A stretch of DNA of 54,529 nt from Brevibacterium senegalense (GTDB lineage: Bacteria > Actinomycetota > Actinomycetes > Actinomycetales > Brevibacteriaceae). The position numbers were made by a program, and so were the translations under genes. Below are positions 1 to 7,883 of this stretch, in pieces. The notes under the pieces were generated by a model that was given only the letters and a program-made list of their open reading frames with translations, made no database searches and was not told the origin of the DNA. Location of the stretch: positions 7,989 to 62,517 of the forward strand of contig NZ_HE978611.1 in assembly GCF_000285835.1 (NCBI RefSeq). The letters run 5' to 3'. Numbering within the stretch: position 1 is the first letter of the stretch; each line of letters starts with the position of its first letter.

Positions 1-58
1 TGACTGCACAACCCCGAGAACACGGGGCTGGACGTGCAGCCGGCTCCTGAAAATGACA
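1..58 (-). mobile_element. Right terminus of a second copy of the Tn402-like resolvase element
   Basis: These 58 bp are identical to 44384-44441, the right end of the complete element at 43444-44441. The last 25 bp, read on the minus strand, begin TGTCATTTTCAGGAGCCGGC and closely match the terminal inverted repeat known from Tn402/Tn5053 transposons. The element ends at base 58 and the rest of this copy would lie left of the window. The following CCGCC (59-63) equals the 5 bp left of the complete copy (43439-43443), as expected if both flank one insertion. Confidence 0.85.
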
Positions 59-251
59 CCGCCGGAGCGTCAAAGGGGTATACCTGCACTGACATGGCAG
101 GCCGAATAAATCATGCGCGATGCGCTTGCGGCCCAGCCAGATGGCCGGGCCGCAACCTAATGCCCGCGCGCACCTAGCGGTCAACAGTGCGGTGAGCACG
201 ACCAGATGGACTTTCGTCGCCCACCCGGAGCGAGATGCAGGTCACAGGCGG

Positions 252-301
252 GCGTGCTAGCATGCCGCACATATAATCGAGCGATCGATCAGCGGTCGCT
301 C
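252..301 (+). promoter_or_regulatory. Promoter-like region and operator upstream of the TRAP lipoprotein gene
   Basis: A TATAAT hexamer lies at 272-277 and is overlapped downstream by an imperfect inverted repeat at 279-301 (GAGCGA / TCGCTC with inner CG/CG), placed like a repressor operator. No convincing -35 box is seen. The palindrome-like GCGTGCTAGCATGC at 252-265 resembles the partition-type palindromes at 5342, 40713, 41648 and 42742. The rest of 59-365 shows no gene. Confidence 0.4.
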
Positions 302-365
302 ACCGTGCATCTCTACCATCTATAAACTAAATATCCAGTCGGAGTTTCAAAGGAGATTCATCGTC

Positions 366-1613
366 TTGAAAAAGTGGGGAACGCTTCTCGCGTGCAGCGC
401 AGTCATGCTGGCGGGATGTGGTGGGGGAGTAGCTAGCCAGTCAGCTGCGGACGCCGGCGAAGGCGTCGAATTCGGCGCCTCCATTGAGGAATATCAGGAA
501 GCACTTTCCGACATGGAACCGGTGGAGCTCACATATCAGGGCGGTGGCAGCCCAACGGGCTACAGTGCTGATCGTGAGCGTGAGTTCGCCGAGCGGATTA
601 CCGAGTGGTCAGGCGGGAAGATCACGTTCGATCTTCAGTGGGGTCAGGCGATCGCATCGTACGACCAGGTCACCGAAGCGGTTGCGGCGGGGATGATTGA
701 TATCGCGCTAGAGGTTCCGCTCAATTCGCCAGAGAAATACCCGGCGATCAACGCGTTGGTCGACCTCAGTCCTGCCCAACCAACGAGCCCTTATTTGTCG
801 GAGATCATCTCGGCTGCAGCACTGCAGCAGGTCGCTTTCGAGACACCCGAGGTGGTGGACGAGACTGCGAGCATGGGCGTGACGCCTCTGGTCCCCGTGG
901 AGTTCGAGTTCACTGACGCGCTCATGTGTAGCACATCGGTGACCTCTGCTGATGATTTCGACGGGCGACAGATTCGGGTAGGTGCCCAGAAGTCGTACGA
1001 GCTGATGCAGGCAGCGGGGGCGGCGCCTGTCTCGATGCCATACACCGAGACGTATGAAGCGTTGCAGCGCAACGTTGCCGATTGCACGCTCAACGGGATG
1101 AAGGTTGGCATTAACGGGGGATTCCTCGAAGTTGCTCCGGAAATAACATTCCCGTCCGATGTGTCATGGGGTCGTGACGGCACGATTCTCGTTGCTGGAG
1201 GTAAGTACGATGATCTGCCGCTGGCGGGAAAACAGTTGATCTTCGATTCCCTGGCTTACTACTTCGAGGGCCAGTTGAACGCGGGGTTGAACTATGCAGC
1301 CGACGGTGTCGCCGCAGCAGAGGCGCAGTCGGGCGGGTTCAATGAGCTCGAGACCGACGTGGAGGATAAAATCCGCGAGCAGGTCGAAGTCATCCGCGCT
1401 GAGGTCGGTGAGTCACGAGCGGTCGATGGCAAGAAGATGGCTGACGATGTCGACTCCGCTCTCGCGCATTGGACTGATGTCGCTGAGGAGCTCGGCTATG
1501 AAGATGTCGGCGACTGGGAGGACTTGAAGTCCGTCGAGGACAACCCAATTGACTTCCAGCCGTTCGCCGAACGCGTTTTTGAGGAGATCTACCTCCCCCA
1601 CCGGCCGCGCTGA
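366..1613 (+). CDS. TRAP transporter substrate-binding lipoprotein (DctP family)
   Basis: Extracytoplasmic solute receptor for a tripartite (TRAP) carboxylate-type transporter, 415 aa. The N-terminus is a lipoprotein signal peptide with the lipobox LAGC (Cys18), so the mature protein should be lipid-anchored outside the membrane. The body matches the DctP family in length and in features such as the GGGSP and WSGGKI segments near the start and the GRQIRVGA segment mid-protein. TTG start with AGGAG upstream. The membrane partners DctQ and DctM are absent; the only neighbour is a SnoaL-like gene 100 bp downstream, so this looks like part of a broken catabolic/uptake operon. Ligand unknown. Confidence 0.8.
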   Translation: MKKWGTLLACSAVMLAGCGGGVASQSAADAGEGVEFGASIEEYQEALSDMEPVELTYQGGGSPTGYSADREREFAERITEWSGGKITFDLQWGQAIASYDQVTEAVAAGMIDIALEVPLNSPEKYPAINALVDLSPAQPTSPYLSEIISAAALQQVAFETPEVVDETASMGVTPLVPVEFEFTDALMCSTSVTSADDFDGRQIRVGAQKSYELMQAAGAAPVSMPYTETYEALQRNVADCTLNGMKVGINGGFLEVAPEITFPSDVSWGRDGTILVAGGKYDDLPLAGKQLIFDSLAYYFEGQLNAGLNYAADGVAAAEAQSGGFNELETDVEDKIREQVEVIRAEVGESRAVDGKKMADDVDSALAHWTDVAEELGYEDVGDWEDLKSVEDNPIDFQPFAERVFEEIYLPHRPR

Positions 1614-1713
1614 GCGCCAAGCAGTTACAGCCCCGTCAGCCTCCCTGCTCGATCCGGAGTAGAAAGCGGTAGCGAGGGTCATGAGCTGATTCGATTTACC
1701 GAAAGGAACCGAA

Positions 1714-2199
1714 GTGACAGAAGATTATGGGCAGATCGTGCGGGATGTCGTCGACGTGGTGTGGTCGCAGGGGCAGGTTGATCGGATCCCTGAGTTCTAT
1801 ACTGAAGACTTCACCTGTCACCAGCCGAAGCAGAAGATCAACTGGGTAGGTGCGACGAAGCGACTTACATGGGAGGGCCACGACGGGGTGCGCGAAGTCG
1901 TCGAGACCGTACGGGCAGCGTTTCCCGACTACACCGAGTCGCCCGAGCACGTCGTCGTCGAAGGTGACATGGTCGCGATGCGCATGATCAACCGTGGGAC
2001 CCATACGGGAGTAGCGGTTGGCAGCTTCGAAGCCACCGGGCGATCATTCGAAGCGATCGATACGATGTTCGTGCGTATGAAGGGTGGACGCATCGCTGAA
2101 CAGTGGGGCATGATCGATCAGTTCGCTGCAGCGGTCGAGCTCGGGTTTATCGATAAGACCGGCGTGCATGTGTCGATGAGCGGACCGTCGACCGCTTGA
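1714..2199 (+). CDS. SnoaL-like/ester cyclase family protein
   Basis: NTF2-fold protein of the SnoaL-like polyketide cyclase family, 161 aa, a usual length for single-domain members. Typical features are an N-terminal helix with a WSQGQVDRIPEFYTEDF-type segment, VRAAFPDY in the middle and a C-terminal IAEQWGMID strand. Members act as small-molecule cyclases, isomerases or dehydratases; the substrate here is unknown. GTG start preceded by AAAGGAACC. It is probably co-transcribed with the TRAP receptor and may act on the imported compound (inference). A distinct SnoaL-like gene occurs in the transposon at 46818. Confidence 0.75.
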   Translation: MTEDYGQIVRDVVDVVWSQGQVDRIPEFYTEDFTCHQPKQKINWVGATKRLTWEGHDGVREVVETVRAAFPDYTESPEHVVVEGDMVAMRMINRGTHTGVAVGSFEATGRSFEAIDTMFVRMKGGRIAEQWGMIDQFAAAVELGFIDKTGVHVSMSGPSTA

Positions 2200-2381
2200 G
2201 TGCACCCAAGCAACGCTGGCAGCCGCTTGAGATGACGGTGCGGCGTGGACCTCTCCCTATTCTTGAGGGTTGAGTCCATGCCGTACCGCCTCATCGGGTA
2301 TACCCACTTGACACTGCATCAATCTGTGCAGTCGAAAGCCGCAACTGGGGTCAGGAGGTCTTCGCCTCCAGCAAGAAGCAC

Positions 2382-2404
2382 CCCCGGACCATGCTGGTCC
2401 GGGG
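2382..2404. terminator. Hairpin terminator between the SnoaL-like and restriction genes
   Basis: Perfect 9-bp stem CCCCGGACC / GGTCCGGGG with a 5-nt loop. It lies between convergent genes (SnoaL-like on +, restriction enzyme on -) and can serve both strands. The rest of 2200-2459 shows no supported gene. Confidence 0.6.
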
Positions 2405-2459
2405 ACTCTCAGACCAAGGGCATGAAAGTAGGGCCTGTCAGGGCTGCGAACGAAGGGAG

Positions 2460-3299
2460 CTAGAGCAACCCTCGGAGCTTGGCGGCCTCCTCCAGGTCGT
2501 CGCGGAACCTGTCGAAGCTCGCGAGCGTGTAGAGACCGTCGATCTCCTCCCGCTCCCACAGCCTGTGGAGCTTCCGCAGATCGCTCTGGCGGCTCTTCCA
2601 GCCGATCCCGTCCACGACAGCCATGATGTACTGCCGGGGAAGTCGCACGCTCGCCATCTTCTCGATCTCAGTCACGGCGTCGCTGAGCTTGCTGCCCGTG
2701 GAATCGAACCCTTTAGCAGCGACTGCGATGCTCGCGTTCCCACCGCTGGGGACTACGAGATCGCACGGCGCGGTCTGGCCGTTCCTGCCCAGGAACTGGG
2801 TGCGCGTCTCGTACTCGAGGCCCAGATCCTGCGCGATGGCTTCGATCCGGTCCTCCACCATCCGCCCGGACGTGCCAGCACTCGTGGCTGTCGTCCTCGT
2901 ACCTGCACGGGCGACCAGAATCTCGCCGAACGAGTACGTGCGAGCGAGCTGGGTCGCGGTCAGGCGCACGAGGTCGTACTCTTCGTCGAGCCACTGCACG
3001 AGCTCAGCCGGGCGTTCGCGCGCCAGTGTCACCCACCCGGCTGTGCCGAAGCGGTGCCGCAGTGCGTTCTTCAACTTCTCCTGGCTCAGCCCGACCGTCA
3101 GCCCGAGGACAGGGATGTCTCTGCTGCGCGCTTGTGCCCACGCTGCGAGGGATGCTGCGGTGACTTCCCCCAGCTCTGTGAGCGACTCCGCGGCCTCCCG
3201 GATGTCCTCCGCCTCTGGTGTCGAGGCGGTGGGGTCGATGTGCGCTGTCAGCCGGCCCAGGGACGCAAGATAGTCCTCAAACGCACCTGCCTTGCTCAT
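2460..3299 (-). CDS. Putative type II restriction endonuclease
   Basis: Predicted nuclease partner of the adjacent adenine methyltransferase, 279 aa. The C-terminal half has a PD-(D/E)XK-like layout: VEDRIEAIAQ, then PCDLVVP (acidic residue), then a strand with AAKGFDSTGSK holding the lysine. Related restriction subunits usually have E-x-K before GFDSTGSK; here the first position is Ala, so activity should be tested. The N-terminal half (about 1-150) is helical and probably binds DNA. Its ATG overlaps the methyltransferase stop (ATGA), so the pair is translationally coupled with the methylase first. Placement beside a D12 methylase is the main support for the function. Confidence 0.65.
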   Translation of the reverse strand: MSKAGAFEDYLASLGRLTAHIDPTASTPEAEDIREAAESLTELGEVTAASLAAWAQARSRDIPVLGLTVGLSQEKLKNALRHRFGTAGWVTLARERPAELVQWLDEEYDLVRLTATQLARTYSFGEILVARAGTRTTATSAGTSGRMVEDRIEAIAQDLGLEYETRTQFLGRNGQTAPCDLVVPSGGNASIAVAAKGFDSTGSKLSDAVTEIEKMASVRLPRQYIMAVVDGIGWKSRQSDLRKLHRLWEREEIDGLYTLASFDRFRDDLEEAAKLRGLL

Positions 3300-4369
3300 G
3301 CGTCGCGACCGACGAAGATGTACTCGGTGACATCCCTCCGGACGGCGGAGGCGTGTGTGCCGAAGGCGTACTTGTGGGAGACGCCGTGGACTTCGACACG
3401 GGGCTTCACGTCCCGCAGCAGCTCGGTGATGCGGTCGGCTCCGGGTAGGGCGTTGGAGCTGTACGACAGGACGATCGCCCCCGCATCCCGGAAGTGCTCG
3501 AAGGTGCGGGAGAGCGCATCCTCGATGCTCCGCTTGTACGCGAACGGCGTGTAGCGCTTCTCCAGCTTCTTCGTCTTGGTGTCCTCCATGATGCGGACAC
3601 CCCGCCAGTACACGCTGAGGCCTTCGAGGAAGTGGTAGCGCTTGATGTAGTCGGCGTCATCGCTGGGCGGAGCATACGGCGGGTCCAGATACACGATGTC
3701 AGGCGCGACAGCGTCGAGGTCGAACACGTCGCCGCAGACTGCGCGGCTAGCGCGTTCGGTGTTGAAGACGATCTCGTTGTACGACTGGACGCGCTCACGG
3801 AAGTGGTCTCGCATCGACAGGGAGAGGTCTCGGCGCCCATCCGAGTACCGGTTGGAGTCGGTGAAGGTGAACACACCGCGGGGTTGCTTCCGCGCCGCCG
3901 ACAACACCAGGGCGGAGATCGCCAAGTCCCGCTCGTAGCCGCTGAGGGTGTCAATGTGGGACCAGGCACTGTCGAGGAACGCACGATCGGCCGCGTTGAA
4001 GTACAGGCCGTCGAACTTCGACTGGATGAAGTCGCGGTCGTCCGCGGCAGGCCCACAGATCTTATCGACCAGTTCGTCGCTGAGCCGCACATGGCTGTTC
4101 TCAACGGCAGCCCGGGCGATCGTTGCCGGGAACGTGAGGAAGTCGTTGCTGGTGACGCCGAATCCCTGGCACTTCAGCAGGTAGGAGACCACACCGGACC
4201 CGGAGAAAGCATCGACGGCGGTTGCGCCCCCGAGGTCCGCGAAGACGCGCTCCAGGTGCGGGAGCAGGCGGTACTTCGACCCCATGTAGCGGAGGCGGGG
4301 GAACTGGCGGGCCTGGTCGAGGACGCCCTTCGATGAGCGCGTCACGGCCGTGCCGGGTTGCATAAACAT
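3296..4369 (-). CDS. D12-class DNA adenine-N6 methyltransferase
   Basis: Modification enzyme of a type II restriction-modification system. Close to the N-terminus is the D12-family RYMGSKYRLLPHL segment. AdoMet-binding motif I is DAFSGSGVVSYLL and catalytic motif IV is DIVYLDPPYAP (DPPY type, adenine-N6). A C-terminal target-recognition region follows, with length typical of class D12. The start is uncertain: ATG 4369 is used here, while an in-frame GTG at 4465 would add 32 residues that do not look conserved. It precedes and overlaps the restriction gene, the usual order for protecting a new host before cutting. Confidence 0.82.
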   Translation of the reverse strand: MFMQPGTAVTRSSKGVLDQARQFPRLRYMGSKYRLLPHLERVFADLGGATAVDAFSGSGVVSYLLKCQGFGVTSNDFLTFPATIARAAVENSHVRLSDELVDKICGPAADDRDFIQSKFDGLYFNAADRAFLDSAWSHIDTLSGYERDLAISALVLSAARKQPRGVFTFTDSNRYSDGRRDLSLSMRDHFRERVQSYNEIVFNTERASRAVCGDVFDLDAVAPDIVYLDPPYAPPSDDADYIKRYHFLEGLSVYWRGVRIMEDTKTKKLEKRYTPFAYKRSIEDALSRTFEHFRDAGAIVLSYSSNALPGADRITELLRDVKPRVEVHGVSHKYAFGTHASAVRRDVTEYIFVGRDA

Positions 4370-4531
4370 GCTGTCATCGTAGTCGCCGGGCGTCTTCCGC
4401 AAGCCGATGCGCGCCTCCACCTGTCCCGACCCAATCCCCACCCGGGAGGGGTCACGCTCTCCCACGACACCGGTCTACGACGATGCCACTCGCTTTCATC
4501 GGTCGTCCCACCTCACCCCAGCTTGAGGTAT

Positions 4532-4621
4532 GCGAGTCCAGGGAGTCCCGGCTCGAGTATCTGGTGACGTGGTGCACCCACCCAGCCATGAAAGTGGGCA
4601 CACGGACAGCCGCTGCACAAC
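4532..4621 (-). repeat. Dispersed ~90-bp plasmid repeat, copy 1
   Basis: One of four copies (others at 30531-30621, 33971-34062, 39769-39860). Shared cores, in this orientation, are CAGGGAGTCCCGG, ATCTGGTGACGTG and CCATGAAAGTGGGCACACGG. This copy lies between the divergent methyltransferase and KfrA-like genes. No coding capacity is apparent. Confidence 0.8.
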
Positions 4622-4648
4622 AGCCTGAGAGAGACCCCACCCCGCGCC

Positions 4649-4696
4649 CCTCCTGTGGTAACATGGTAACTAGAAACAAGCGTTCCCGAGTAACCA
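4649..4696. promoter_or_regulatory. Repeated GGTAAC motifs upstream of the KfrA-like gene
   Basis: Two direct repeats TGGTAAC (spaced by 1 nt) and a further AGTAACC copy lie 20-60 bp before the start codon. KfrA proteins are known to repress their own promoters, so this is a plausible autoregulatory operator (inference). Confidence 0.4.
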
Positions 4697-4713
4697 CTGA
4701 AAGGATGAAGCCC

Positions 4714-5268
4714 ATGCCTGAGCAGCAGAACACCACTACGCCGGAGGACCGCGCGGAAGCGGCGGCGCGCGACCTCGTGGACCGCGGGCTGCCCGTGACC
4801 GCGAGAGCGGTCCGCGAGGCTGCCGGCGTGCGCATGGCCGTCGCCGCGCAGACCGCACGAGCGTGGAAGGAAGCGACTGCCGAGCAGCCGGACATCGTGG
4901 TGCCGGAGGTGCCCGAGGACGTGACTAGCCGGCTCGCCGCCATCTGGGCTGATGCCTACCGCACAGCACATGCGGCAGTGCGGCCGGAGCGCGACAAGCT
5001 CGCCGCCTCCGTCGAGGAGCTGGAGGCCGAAGTCGAGGGGCTCACGGCGGCAGTAGGGGCGGTGGAGGACGAGCGCGACAAGCTCGCCGGCGATGCGGAG
5101 GCGGCTCAGGCGGCGGCCGCCGAGGCCGTCGCACGGGCGGAGGCGGCCGAACAGGCAGCCCGCGAAGCAGAGTCCCGCGAAGCCTCCATCAAGGGGGAGC
5201 GGGATCGCCTGGCCGCACAGGTTGCCGCGCTCATCGAGCGCATTCCCAACGCGACAGCGAAGGACTGA
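4714..5268 (+). CDS. KfrA-like plasmid DNA-binding coiled-coil protein
   Basis: 184 aa. Residues 1-80 resemble the KfrA N-terminal DNA-binding domain (DLVDRGLPVTARAVREAAG, then a helix with W and E/Q-rich residues), and residues 90-175 are an Ala/Glu-rich heptad coiled coil. KfrA proteins bind plasmid DNA, autoregulate and support stable inheritance by forming filaments or nucleoid-like complexes. ATG 4714 is chosen because AAGGA lies 8 nt upstream; ATG 4705 is too close to that site. A strong terminator follows at 5282. Location next to the replication/partition arc agrees with the role. Confidence 0.7.
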   Translation: MPEQQNTTTPEDRAEAAARDLVDRGLPVTARAVREAAGVRMAVAAQTARAWKEATAEQPDIVVPEVPEDVTSRLAAIWADAYRTAHAAVRPERDKLAASVEELEAEVEGLTAAVGAVEDERDKLAGDAEAAQAAAAEAVARAEAAEQAAREAESREASIKGERDRLAAQVAALIERIPNATAKD

Positions 5269-5281
5269 GGCTGAACGGCAT

Positions 5282-5310
5282 GACGGCCCCACCAAGCAGG
5301 TGGGGCCGTC
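5282..5310 (+). terminator. Terminator of the KfrA-like gene
   Basis: Perfect 12-bp stem GACGGCCCCACC / GGTGGGGCCGTC with loop AAGCA, 14 bp after the stop codon. Confidence 0.8.
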
Positions 5311-5341
5311 ATGCGCATGCCGACGCTATCGTGCAACCGAG

Positions 5342-5361
5342 ATAGCGTGCTAGCACGCTAT
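5342..5361. promoter_or_regulatory. Perfect 20-bp palindrome, candidate partition or operator site
   Basis: ATAGCGTGCTAGCACGCTAT is fully palindromic. Close relatives occur around parA (40713-40732, 41648-41667, 41697-41706) and at 42742-42775, so the same protein, probably the RHH protein at 40739, may bind all of them. Confidence 0.6.
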
Positions 5362-5368
5362 TGGCGCA

Positions 5369-6193
5369 TCACATCTCGCGGCCGCGGCTCTCGGTGCGGG
5401 TCTGCGTGTGCAGGTGCGCCGCCGGCTGACTGGGGGTGTTGCTCGCCGTGCTGCTGCCGGTCGCGCCGAACAGGCGGTCGCGTGCGCTGACGGTTTCGGC
5501 GTAGCGGTCTCGCTTCGGTGCCTCCGTCGCTGCGCCGTGCGGCTGCAGAGCGGCCTGGAACTTCGCGGCCTCGGTCGCGAGGTGACCCTGCTCGCGCTGG
5601 GCGACATCGAGCTGCGCGCCGTGGTCCTCCAGCTGGGCCTCGAAGGATGAAGTGGCGTGTGCCTGGCCTTCAAACATCTCGCCTTCGGCCACATCGCGCT
5701 TCACCTCGTGCAGCGCCGTCGCCAGGCCTGTGGTCTGGTCCTGGTCGATGAGTTCACGCACGCGCGCCAGCCGGCTGTCGCTCATCGCCTCGGGGTCGTC
5801 GCGGTTGAGTGCGGTCAACCGCGTGAGTGCATCGGATGCAAGCTCCTGCGCGGGGGAGAGGTAGGGCGCGTCCTCCCACGGGGTCCGGGCACCGTAGTAC
5901 CCCTCGGGTCGGTCGGGGGTGAATGTCTCGACGGTCCGAGTGTCGCCCATCGGCCCTTCGTCCTCGTGGATGGCGGAGGAGTCGGCTTCCTGCTGCGGAT
6001 CGTAGGGGGAGAGGGTGGTCCGATGCGTCAGCATGTACTCGCCGTCAGCACGGTCGTTGGTGAAGATCTGCTCGACCTCAGCGGCGTAGCCTTCGGTGGC
6101 CGCGCCCTGCGCGAACCGCCGGTGGGCGTCCCAATCGGTCACGGGGAGAGCTGCGGCCTCGGCGGTGAGGTTGCTGGGTACTTGTTCCGGCAT
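5369..6193 (-). CDS. Plasmid protein of unknown function with C-terminal RLFG tag
   Basis: 274 aa with no enzyme domain recognised. Acidic N-terminal part with TDWDAHRRFAQGA, a central helical region (about 110-225) with heptad character, and a C-terminus containing DRYAETVSARDRLFGATG followed by a Ser/Thr/Arg-rich tail. The RLFG segment recurs in the AAA ATPase (22909), relaxase (27859) and methyltransferase-helicase (34092), each 30-32 residues from the end. ATG 6193 has AGGAGG 4 nt upstream; an earlier ATG at 6241 lacks a site. Last gene of the leftward operon. It may be a type IV secretion substrate (inference from the shared tag). Confidence 0.65.
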   Translation of the reverse strand: MPEQVPSNLTAEAAALPVTDWDAHRRFAQGAATEGYAAEVEQIFTNDRADGEYMLTHRTTLSPYDPQQEADSSAIHEDEGPMGDTRTVETFTPDRPEGYYGARTPWEDAPYLSPAQELASDALTRLTALNRDDPEAMSDSRLARVRELIDQDQTTGLATALHEVKRDVAEGEMFEGQAHATSSFEAQLEDHGAQLDVAQREQGHLATEAAKFQAALQPHGAATEAPKRDRYAETVSARDRLFGATGSSTASNTPSQPAAHLHTQTRTESRGREM

Positions 6194-6244
6194 GGTGACC
6201 TCCTGTGGTGATGTGTCTAGCGTCTCATCTGGTGCGGACATCGG

Positions 6245-7489
6245 TCAGCGGCGTGTGCGGAGTGAGTGGATGAAGGCCAGCGCGGCTTCCTTCTCGGCGG
6301 CCGCGGCGGGATCAGCCGCCAGAGCGCGCCGGCGGGCTGCCTGCTCGTCACGGGCTCGGGCGGCCGCGGCGCGGCGGGCGAGGGCCGCTTCGCGTCGGCG
6401 GTCGCCGCGCTGGGTCCGCGACTCGATGGGGTTCCCGTCGCTGTCGCGCCACGGTGCGAGGCGGAACGTCAGCCAGTGAGCCATGCGAGCTGCGGGGATT
6501 CCGTCAGAACCGGAGTAGGGCACCCACTCGCCCTCGACGAAGTGACCCTGCGCCTGCCCAGTGGGCAGGTGCTCGACAGCATGCCGAATGTCCGCGAGGG
6601 TCCAGCCGGCGGCGAAGAAATCCTTGAACACGAACGCGAGATGCCGAGCTGAGAGTTTCCTGAACGTGGGGCCAAGGCGACGAAGCTTCTCACACGCCAG
6701 CACTCGATCATCCTTGCCTTCGGCCTGAGCATGATCGGACCACACGACACTGGCCGGGGATGCTGGGAGGCCAGGGTCGCTCACGCCGGTCACGGCGTGA
6801 GCATCATCGGATTCTGGCGGCGAAGCCGCTCCTGTGGAAAAGCCTGGTCTCGCGCGCGCATGGAACCTTCTAGAACCACTATGCGTGGGAGGGGTGACAT
6901 TTATGTCTGCGTCATCGTCGGGGCAGGTGAGTGCGTAGACGGGTGCCTCGTTCTCGTCGGCGGTCGGTCCAGTCCAGCCGGCGGCCTTCTTGGCTGCGGC
7001 ACTGCGGCCGGCGGCCACGCGGGCGATCCAGCCGTCCTCGTGGAGGGCCTTCAGGTGGCGGGCCACACTGCGGCGGGTGAGGCCGGTCTGAGCGGCGATG
7101 GTGCCCCAGGTGAGCGTGCGGGTCACGAGGTCGTCCCATTCGGCGTGGAAGCCGACCATGCGGGCGATCGCTCGCCGGTGGGCCTTCGCGTCCGCGCGCA
7201 GTGGCAACGAGGCAAGGTGGGCGTCCACGTCGCGGAGCCACTGCACCTGCGAGGTCGCCAGGTGCGCCTCCATGCGAGCGATGGCGCGGCCGCGATGCAG
7301 GAGAGAGGTCTCCTGCGCGCGGGAGGCGCGGCGGACCCGCTGCGGCGGGTGCGTGCGCCAGTCAGTCGGGATCGCGACGGCGGCTGTGCCGTCGATGGGT
7401 GGGGTTCCAGGTGTACCGCTCGACACACGCTGCTGGGGGTGGTTGTCCCCGCTTTTGGGTGTGCGGTATCCTGAACTCAGCTTCCACAA
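6245..7489 (-). CDS. Winged-helix plasmid protein, probable replication initiator
   Basis: 414 aa. Residues about 115-160 form a helix-turn-helix: WGTIAAQTGLTRRSVARHLKALHEDGWIARV. A second conserved segment near residue 270 (FVFKDFFAAGWTLADIRHAVEHLP) and another near 320 (GIPAARMAHWLTFRLAPW) are seen in actinobacterial plasmid proteins often placed as Rep candidates. The C-terminus is an Arg/Ala-rich helix. TTG start supported by AAAGGA 7 nt upstream. No other replication protein is evident in the plasmid, and it sits near KfrA and partition-type sites, which is why replication is proposed; a transcriptional regulator remains possible. Confidence 0.5.
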   Translation of the reverse strand: MWKLSSGYRTPKSGDNHPQQRVSSGTPGTPPIDGTAAVAIPTDWRTHPPQRVRRASRAQETSLLHRGRAIARMEAHLATSQVQWLRDVDAHLASLPLRADAKAHRRAIARMVGFHAEWDDLVTRTLTWGTIAAQTGLTRRSVARHLKALHEDGWIARVAAGRSAAAKKAAGWTGPTADENEAPVYALTCPDDDADINVTPPTHSGSRRFHARARPGFSTGAASPPESDDAHAVTGVSDPGLPASPASVVWSDHAQAEGKDDRVLACEKLRRLGPTFRKLSARHLAFVFKDFFAAGWTLADIRHAVEHLPTGQAQGHFVEGEWVPYSGSDGIPAARMAHWLTFRLAPWRDSDGNPIESRTQRGDRRREAALARRAAAARARDEQAARRRALAADPAAAAEKEAALAFIHSLRTRR

Positions 7490-7586
7490 AGCAGAGTCCT
7501 TTCGGATTCACCGGGGAGTCGAGCGCCAACTCGCTCCCCCTATAGGCTTACAGCCCCTCGTGCGCCAACACGGGGGGCATTAGCTT

Positions 7587-7826
7587 TTATGGGTGTAGAG
7601 GATCAGGCAGAAGTGCCTCCTGGCCGTTGTCTTCATCAGTGGACAGCTCGGGGGCGTACTCGCCCATTCCGAGTGCGTGCGCAACGAGGTACTCGATGTA
7701 GTCGCTGCGCGAGACGTCCAGGGCAGTAGAGCGTGCTTCGAGGACTTCACCCACGCGTGCGTGCGGCCGGAAGGCCATCGGGCGCGGGGCTCTGTCCTTT
7801 CGTGGCTTCGGTCCCGGCTTCGTCAT
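7587..7826 (-). CDS. Small ribbon-helix-helix-type DNA-binding protein
   Basis: 79 aa. Basic N-terminus (KPGPKPRKDR), then MAFRPHARVGEVLEARSTALDVSRSDYIEYLVAHAL, which fits a short beta strand followed by two helices of an RHH/CopG-like fold with the typical S-R-S-D-Y-I-E turn. ATG 7826 has GGAG 4 nt before it. A perfect inverted repeat at 7846-7864 lies just upstream and is the likely autoregulatory operator. Probable regulator of the transfer or copy-number operon. Confidence 0.6.
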   Translation of the reverse strand: MTKPGPKPRKDRAPRPMAFRPHARVGEVLEARSTALDVSRSDYIEYLVAHALGMGEYAPELSTDEDNGQEALLPDPLHP

Positions 7827-7845
7827 GTGCTCCACACTACACGAA

Positions 7846-7864
7846 CTCGAATTCACAATTCGAG
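7846..7864. promoter_or_regulatory. Inverted-repeat operator
   Basis: CTCGAATT CAC AATTCGAG: 8-bp perfect arms and a 3-nt spacer, 20 bp upstream of the RHH gene start at 7826. Confidence 0.55.
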
Positions 7865-7883
7865 GATATTTCCGCGTGTCTGG

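Noticed and set aside
791..1183. 130-codon frame opposite the TRAP receptor gene
   Set aside because: Antisense to a clear lipoprotein gene; no ribosome-binding site or family features. Treated as a shadow frame.
2391..3554. 387-codon frame on the plus strand across the restriction and methyltransferase genes
   Set aside because: Arg/Leu/Pro-rich antisense product; the minus-strand frames have recognisable motifs.
5657..6211. 184-codon plus-strand frame opposite the tagged gene
   Set aside because: Antisense shadow; the minus-strand protein has a ribosome-binding site and the shared C-terminal tag.
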